The notes under the pieces were generated by a model, which was not told the origin of the DNA, did no database searches, and saw only the letters and a list, made by a program, of their open reading frames with translations. A stretch of DNA of 64,000 bases from Paenibacillus senegalimassiliensis (GTDB lineage: Bacteria > Bacillota > Bacilli > Paenibacillales > Paenibacillaceae), in contig NZ_LN909044.1 in NCBI RefSeq assembly GCF_001486585.1, positions 687,488 to 751,487 on the forward strand. Direction: 5' to 3'. Made by a program: the position numbers and the translations under genes. This document shows positions 59,966 through 64,000 of the stretch, in pieces. Within the stretch, counting starts at the first letter, position 1. The number at the start of each line of letters is the position of its first letter.

Positions 59966-61471
59966 TTATCTGGCTGCGTCCACAGCACCGTGCTCTATGC
60001 GCAGTACCAGCATACCACGGGAGGCCATGGCTTCTGGCAGATTGACCTTCAGCGCCAGTTCCTCCCGACTCCACGCAAGTTCACCCTTCCAGCCTAGCAG
60101 CTCCAGCTTGCCAATCTCACCTGGCAGCAGCTTGCCGCGGATGCCCAGCGTCTCGATCACAGCGACGCCGTCCTCCGGCCACCCCATCACTGTGGCATAT
60201 AGGATGCCGTCGCCTCGTGATGTAAACCGAATGTCGCGCGCGGTAAATGCACTACGCTTGGTATCATTGAAGGTCCCGCTCACGATCTGCGTGGGTCCCT
60301 CGCCGTACACCTTCCACGGTCTTGTGCCATAGATGGCTTCGCCATTCACCGCGAGCCAGTCGCCGATCTCCAGCAGCATCCGCTGTTCTTCCTCAGGGAT
60401 CGTCCCATCGGCGCGTGGCCCCACATTCAACAGCATAACCCCGTTCTTACTGACGATATCAACCAGATCACCAAGGATGGTCTGCACCGACTTATATTTG
60501 TGGTCAGCAATGTGGCACCAGGCCGTCTCTCCCACAGAGGTACAGGTCTGCCAGACACTTGGATGAATATCGGCCAATTGTCCACGTTCCATATCATAGA
60601 CCGCTGTACCTTCAGCAAAGGCATCGAATTTGTAATTAATCACTGCGCCCTGGCCCCATTCCGCGGCTTTATTGTAATAGTAGGCGGCCAGCTTTTGCAG
60701 ATACGGCTTGAATACCGGTTGCTCAATCCACCAGTCGAAGTAAACCAACTGCGGGCCATAACGGTCGATCAGATCGCAGGTACGCAAGAACCAGTCGTCC
60801 AGAAATTCCTCATTCGGTGGAAGAATCGGCAAGGGATATGCCGGGTCGCCGTAGCAGGCCTGCGCCGGACCGTATAACTCGGCGTATTGCGGGTCCTGCA
60901 CATCGGACGGCAGCTCGCGACCTCCGTTGTAATACCACCAGTTCTCGGCTCGGTGGGACGAGACCCCGAAGGTCATATAATGGCGACGCACCGCGGCGGC
61001 CAATTCACCAATGACATCACGCTTGGGGCCCATCCGGATCGCTGTCCATTCGGAGAACGGGCTGTCATACATTGCGAAACCGTCATGATGCTCAGCGACG
61101 GGTACGACGAACGCAGCGCCAGCTCGTTTGAAGAGGGACGCCCACTCTTCCGCATCAAATTTCTCCGCGGTGAACATCGGAATGAAATCTTTATAGCCAA
61201 ATTGATCCGGCGTACCATAAGTTTGTACATGATGCTCGTACACCTCGGTACCTTCCCTGTACATATTGCGTGCGTACCATTCTGTCCCGAAGGCGGGTAC
61301 AGAATAGACCCCCCAGTGGATGAAAATGCCAAACTTCGCGTCCTCATACCAACGCGGAACGGTATACCCGTCAAGAGACGTCCAGTCCGCTACGTAAGGA
61401 CCATTCTCGATGGATGCCTTAATCTCTTGCTTCTTCTGCTGACGCAGCTCGCGCTGCTTCTGTTGTGACAT
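59966..61471 (-). CDS. alpha-L-fucosidase (GH29)
   Basis: 501 residues from the ATG at 61471, with GAGGTGAGG upstream; an ATG 18 bases earlier would overlap cutC. GH29 features: YEDAKFGIFIHWGVYSVPAF, EWYARNMY, VVPVAEHHDGFAMYDSPFSE, and the nucleophile Asp in LVYFDWWIEQP (FDW). NVGPRADGTIP closes the catalytic domain; a small beta domain follows. No signal peptide, so it acts on imported oligosaccharides. Last gene of a nanE-ROK-cutC operon. Confidence 0.92.
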   Translation of the reverse strand: MSQQKQRELRQQKKQEIKASIENGPYVADWTSLDGYTVPRWYEDAKFGIFIHWGVYSVPAFGTEWYARNMYREGTEVYEHHVQTYGTPDQFGYKDFIPMFTAEKFDAEEWASLFKRAGAAFVVPVAEHHDGFAMYDSPFSEWTAIRMGPKRDVIGELAAAVRRHYMTFGVSSHRAENWWYYNGGRELPSDVQDPQYAELYGPAQACYGDPAYPLPILPPNEEFLDDWFLRTCDLIDRYGPQLVYFDWWIEQPVFKPYLQKLAAYYYNKAAEWGQGAVINYKFDAFAEGTAVYDMERGQLADIHPSVWQTCTSVGETAWCHIADHKYKSVQTILGDLVDIVSKNGVMLLNVGPRADGTIPEEEQRMLLEIGDWLAVNGEAIYGTRPWKVYGEGPTQIVSGTFNDTKRSAFTARDIRFTSRGDGILYATVMGWPEDGVAVIETLGIRGKLLPGEIGKLELLGWKGELAWSREELALKVNLPEAMASRGMLVLRIEHGAVDAAR

Positions 61472-61476
61472 GCTCC

Positions 61477-62172
61477 TCACCTCTTCCATGAATGTAGCAG
61501 ACTGCGTACTTCCTCAACCTTGGCCGGATCTACCGGCCTGCGCGGGTCGCCGCCTTCCCTCACGGCGGACCCGAGATGAATTCGCTCGGCTCCTGTGCAA
61601 GCGAGGAAGTCCGGCAAATTGTCGGCATTCAGACCGCTGCCGCACAGAACAGCAGGACCCCCACTGGCGGAGCGGCGAATCAGCCCAGCGAGTAACTCCG
61701 CTCCCTCGGGAGCTATAGCCGCACCGCCGGATGTTAACAGATCGGTAATCTGCGGATACTTCGCAAGTACCTCATAAGCAGCGGCCAGATCAACCGCTTC
61801 ATCGAATGCCCGGTGGAATGTCACCGGGAGACCTTCAGCAGCCGCGAGTAACGCAGTGAGCAGTTCTTCGTCCACTGCGCCGTCTGGGCGGAGCATCCCT
61901 GTCACGAGGCCAAGACCCGGGATGGCCGCGATATGCCGCACATCGCGCAGCATCGTCTCCGCATCGATGCGGCTATATACGAAGGAGCGTGCATGGGGAC
62001 GAATCATCACCCGCACCGGAAGGCTCACTCGTGCACGAACCTCTTCGACCAATCCAAGCGACGGGGTTAACCCGCCTTCGGGAAATGCCGTAATGAGCTC
62101 GATTCGGTCCGCGCCCCCTTGCTCGGCAAGCCACGCATCCTCTGCCGTCGTTGCGATCACTTCAAGCAGCAC
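61477..62172 (-). CDS. cutC: CutC family protein
   Basis: 231 residues from a GTG with GGAGAGGGG 5 bases upstream, giving MLLEVIATTAEDAWLAEQGG; longer in-frame starts extend into the ROK gene. TIM-barrel CutC signature: GADRIELITAFPEGGLTPSL, VMIRPHARSF, FHRAFDEAVD, LTSGG. Described as copper homeostasis protein, but the link is disputed and enzymatic activity is likely. Position between a sugar kinase and a fucosidase suggests a carbohydrate role. Confidence 0.9.
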   Translation of the reverse strand: MLLEVIATTAEDAWLAEQGGADRIELITAFPEGGLTPSLGLVEEVRARVSLPVRVMIRPHARSFVYSRIDAETMLRDVRHIAAIPGLGLVTGMLRPDGAVDEELLTALLAAAEGLPVTFHRAFDEAVDLAAAYEVLAKYPQITDLLTSGGAAIAPEGAELLAGLIRRSASGGPAVLCGSGLNADNLPDFLACTGAERIHLGSAVREGGDPRRPVDPAKVEEVRSLLHSWKR

Positions 62173-62173
62173 G

Positions 62174-63073
62174 TCAACCCCTCTCCTTCTGCATAATTGC
62201 TCTGGCGGCGCCCAGTATGCCCGCTTCATTCCCAAGGGATGCTGGAATCAGGGTCAGCTTCAGCGGTGTCAGCTCAGCCAGTCGCAGCTTCCATGCTTCC
62301 AGCCACAACGGATGGGAGTCGGCTACACCTCCACCCAGGATAATCGCCTCCGGGTCAAGGAATGACTGGATATTGTGTGCAGCCAGGCTAAGGTCGGTAA
62401 AGTAACGCTCTACCGCCGGTGCAGCGGCAGTGTCTCCTGCGGCGAACGCCTCCAGTAGATGACGACCGTCCCATGCCGGATGAACCTCCGCCGCCAGCCG
62501 CCCGAGCGCCCGTCCGGACACGTAGTGCTCCATGCAGCCACGCTGTCCGCAGCTACACGGGATACCTCCCGGGTGCAGCACCATGTGGCCGAACTCCCCG
62601 GCAGCGCCTTTGCCGCCAGTAATGATGCGCCCGCCCAGCACCACGGCGCCACCGACGCCGGTACCCAGAGTCAGCATGGCATAATGGCGGTAAGGCAAGG
62701 CGGCGCCGAGCCAACCTTCCCCCAGGGCAGCCGCGTTGGCGTCGTTCTCCACGGCTACAGGCAACGAAAAGGCCTGCGCCACCGCCTCACGGAGCGGCAT
62801 GCCGGTCCAGCCGGGCAGGTTGTTGTTCGCGAAGAGCACCTTGCCAGTGTCCGGCTCCACCCAGCCCGCCGTACCGATGCCGATACCGCGAACCTGTGAA
62901 TTCTGCTCAAGCAGTTCAGCAATGACCTGCTGGACCGCGCGGAAAATCCCTTCCCGCCCCTCGGCGGTTGGCGTCATTCTCTTGGCTCTGGCGGTGATTG
63001 TTCCATCCTCATCGACCAGTGCCGCCTTAATGCCGGTACCGCCGAGATCAAGGCCGATATAGCTCTCCTTCAT
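62174..63073 (-). CDS. ROK family sugar kinase (N-acetylmannosamine kinase-like)
   Basis: 299 residues. ATP-binding IGLDLGGTGIKAALVDEDG, catalytic Asp in AVENDANAAALGE, ROK zinc motif GHMVLHPGGIPCSCGQRGCM, LGTGVGG. Its ATG overlaps the nanE stop by four bases (ATGA), and cutC starts one base after its stop. With NanE this is the ManNAc-to-GlcNAc-6-P route of sialic acid or ManNAc breakdown; glucokinase activity is an alternative. Confidence 0.88.
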   Translation of the reverse strand: MKESYIGLDLGGTGIKAALVDEDGTITARAKRMTPTAEGREGIFRAVQQVIAELLEQNSQVRGIGIGTAGWVEPDTGKVLFANNNLPGWTGMPLREAVAQAFSLPVAVENDANAAALGEGWLGAALPYRHYAMLTLGTGVGGAVVLGGRIITGGKGAAGEFGHMVLHPGGIPCSCGQRGCMEHYVSGRALGRLAAEVHPAWDGRHLLEAFAAGDTAAAPAVERYFTDLSLAAHNIQSFLDPEAIILGGGVADSHPLWLEAWKLRLAELTPLKLTLIPASLGNEAGILGAARAIMQKERG

Positions 63074-63783
63074 TCAGCGCGCCCCTCTCTCATGCCTGCG
63101 GCGGCCAGGCGCATGGCTTCCGCATAGCGGGCGGCGATCCACTGCGGCCGTGTAATGGCCGAGCCAACCACCACGAAGGCGGCTCCCCGCCGGAGCGCTT
63201 CCGCCGCCTGTTCCGGCTGATGAATGCCTCCTTCGGCTACAACCGGCACTTGAAGCTCGGCGGTCAGCCGGGCCAGCAGCTCCATATTGGGCAGTACGAT
63301 GTCTGCCGTGTCCTCAGTGTAGCCGCTCAGCGTGGTCGATACATAATCAACCCCAAGCTGAGCTGCCCTAACGCCTTCGTCAAACGTCGCGATATCTGCC
63401 ATCACGGGCACACCCGCTGACTTTAGTGCAGCTACCGTCTCTTCCAGTGTCCGCCCGTCAGGACGAGGGCGTCCCGTGCCGTCAATGGCGACGATATCCG
63501 CACCGGCGGCATGAACGCTGAGCGCATCCTCCAGCGTCGGCGTAATAAATACGCTGAAGCCAGGAACCGTCCGCTTCCGCAGCCCAATCAGCGGCAGCTT
63601 GACCTCCGCCTTGATCGCGCGGATATCCGCCTCCGAGTTGGCCCTGATTCCGGTGGCTCCCACCGACTGCGCGGCCCGAGCCATCGCAACCATATGAGCG
63701 CTGCCGTGCAACGGCTCATCCTCCAAGGCTTGGCAGGAAACGACCAGCCCTTGCCACGGAATGATACTTCTATTGCTGTTCAT
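63070..63783 (-). CDS. nanE: N-acetylmannosamine-6-phosphate 2-epimerase
   Basis: 237 residues; AAGGAG 10 bases before the ATG. NanE hallmarks: GLVVSCQALEDEPLHGSAHM, GATGIRANS, DIVAIDGTGRPRPDG, MADIATFDEGVRAAQLGVDY, VVAEGGIHQPEQA. Converts ManNAc-6-P to GlcNAc-6-P. No nanA (sialate lyase) is visible in the window; it may lie beyond the edge. Confidence 0.94.
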   Translation of the reverse strand: MNSNRSIIPWQGLVVSCQALEDEPLHGSAHMVAMARAAQSVGATGIRANSEADIRAIKAEVKLPLIGLRKRTVPGFSVFITPTLEDALSVHAAGADIVAIDGTGRPRPDGRTLEETVAALKSAGVPVMADIATFDEGVRAAQLGVDYVSTTLSGYTEDTADIVLPNMELLARLTAELQVPVVAEGGIHQPEQAAEALRRGAAFVVVGSAITRPQWIAARYAEAMRLAAAGMREGRAE

Positions 63784-63836
63784 ACAGACACAACTCCTTT
63801 TCAGCAGGCTAGGTGAATCTTGGATGTTCCTGTCGC

Positions 63837-64000
63837 TCAGCCCTTCACCGCACCGCCAACCATTCCCTTGATAATGAACCTTTGCACGAACATGTACAGA
63901 ATGATAATTGGCAAGGCCACCAGCGTAGCACCGGCGAACATTTGCGGCCAGTTGGTGTTGTATTGGCTCTTGAATGCCATCAGCCCGACCGGCAGCGTGC
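63837..64000 (-). CDS. C-terminal end of an ABC sugar permease (MalG-type), partial
   Basis: Minus-strand frame open to the window edge, ending NTNWPQMFAGATLVALPIII-LYMFVQRFIIKGMVGGAVKG and a TGA at 63837. The last transmembrane helix and the FIIKGMVGGAVKG tail are typical of MalG-type permeases. It is 53 bases upstream of nanE in the same direction, so this importer probably brings in the fucosylated or amino-sugar oligosaccharide degraded by the operon. Confidence 0.85.
   Translation of the reverse strand, partial: TLPVGLMAFKSQYNTNWPQMFAGATLVALPIIILYMFVQRFIIKGMVGGAVKG

Overview
The window looks like a chromosomal segment of a Paenibacillus-type bacterium (Bacillota, Bacillales). Ribosome binding sites are strong AGGAGG types, with frequent TTG and GTG starts. 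HPr kinase, phosphoketolase, malate:quinone oxidoreductase, PucR and Crp/Fnr regulators, and ATPase-less sugar ABC importers all fit. No rRNA, tRNA, CRISPR array, transposase or prophage was seen, so the variable content is operon cargo rather than one mobile island.

Left part (1-6 kb): the start of a secreted protein behind a cyclic di-GMP-I riboswitch; two small membrane or exported proteins; an XRE-TPR regulator whose 3' end overlaps a 36-codon secreted-peptide gene, which I read as a peptide quorum-sensing pair (AloR/AloP-like); a small XRE regulator; and a MazG-like pyrophosphohydrolase coupled to a PD-(D/E)XK plus P-loop DUF2075 protein. 6.2-16.6 kb: a six-gene set (TerD-like protein, SWIM zinc finger, HEAT-repeat protein, MoxR AAA ATPase, DUF5682, VWA protein) resembling the poorly understood E. 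coli yehL-yehM-yehP-yehQ set. The last five genes are tightly packed. The first is separated from them by a terminator and a 130-base hairpin element.

16.7-22 kb: a sugar isomerase-like protein; an SDR/TetR divergent pair around a long palindrome; an EAL protein and a CBS-GGDEF protein (cyclic di-GMP turnover); and a PNPOx-fold stress protein. 22-34.6 kb: a nitrogen-scavenging locus. A guanidine-I (ykkC) riboswitch drives two DUF1989 proteins (carboxyguanidine deiminase subunits). The divergent operon encodes allophanate hydrolase, a PucR regulator, a NitT/TauT-type ABC transporter, a MATE exporter, two isochorismatase-fold hydrolases and an M20 amidohydrolase. No guanidine/urea carboxylase gene lies in the window.

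34.7-44.9 kb: an Fe-S assembly-like protein; phosphoketolase with its own palindrome and a GntR regulator; a TPR-SMI1 protein; the norspermidine-type polyamine pair (carboxynorspermidine dehydrogenase and decarboxylase) behind a structured three-way-junction leader ending in a terminator; and a DUF4386 / frameshifted gene / Crp cluster. 45-53.8 kb: a large secreted GH87-type alpha-1,3-glucanase, then an operon of a 49-codon small ORF, a Crp/Fnr regulator, a nucleoside hydrolase and an ABC importer. 53.9-57.7 kb: SfsA, an HPr kinase, Mqo and a PhnA-like protein. 57.8-60 kb: a repeat-rich gap, a DUF2975/XRE pair and DUF817. 60-64 kb: an operon for host- or plant-glycan sugars (ABC permease, NanE, ROK kinase, CutC, GH29 fucosidase), cut by the window edge.

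The most notable items are the six-gene TerD/MoxR/VWA set, the peptide quorum-sensing pair, the unassigned leader RNA of the polyamine genes, and the guanidine locus with extra hydrolases but no carboxylase.
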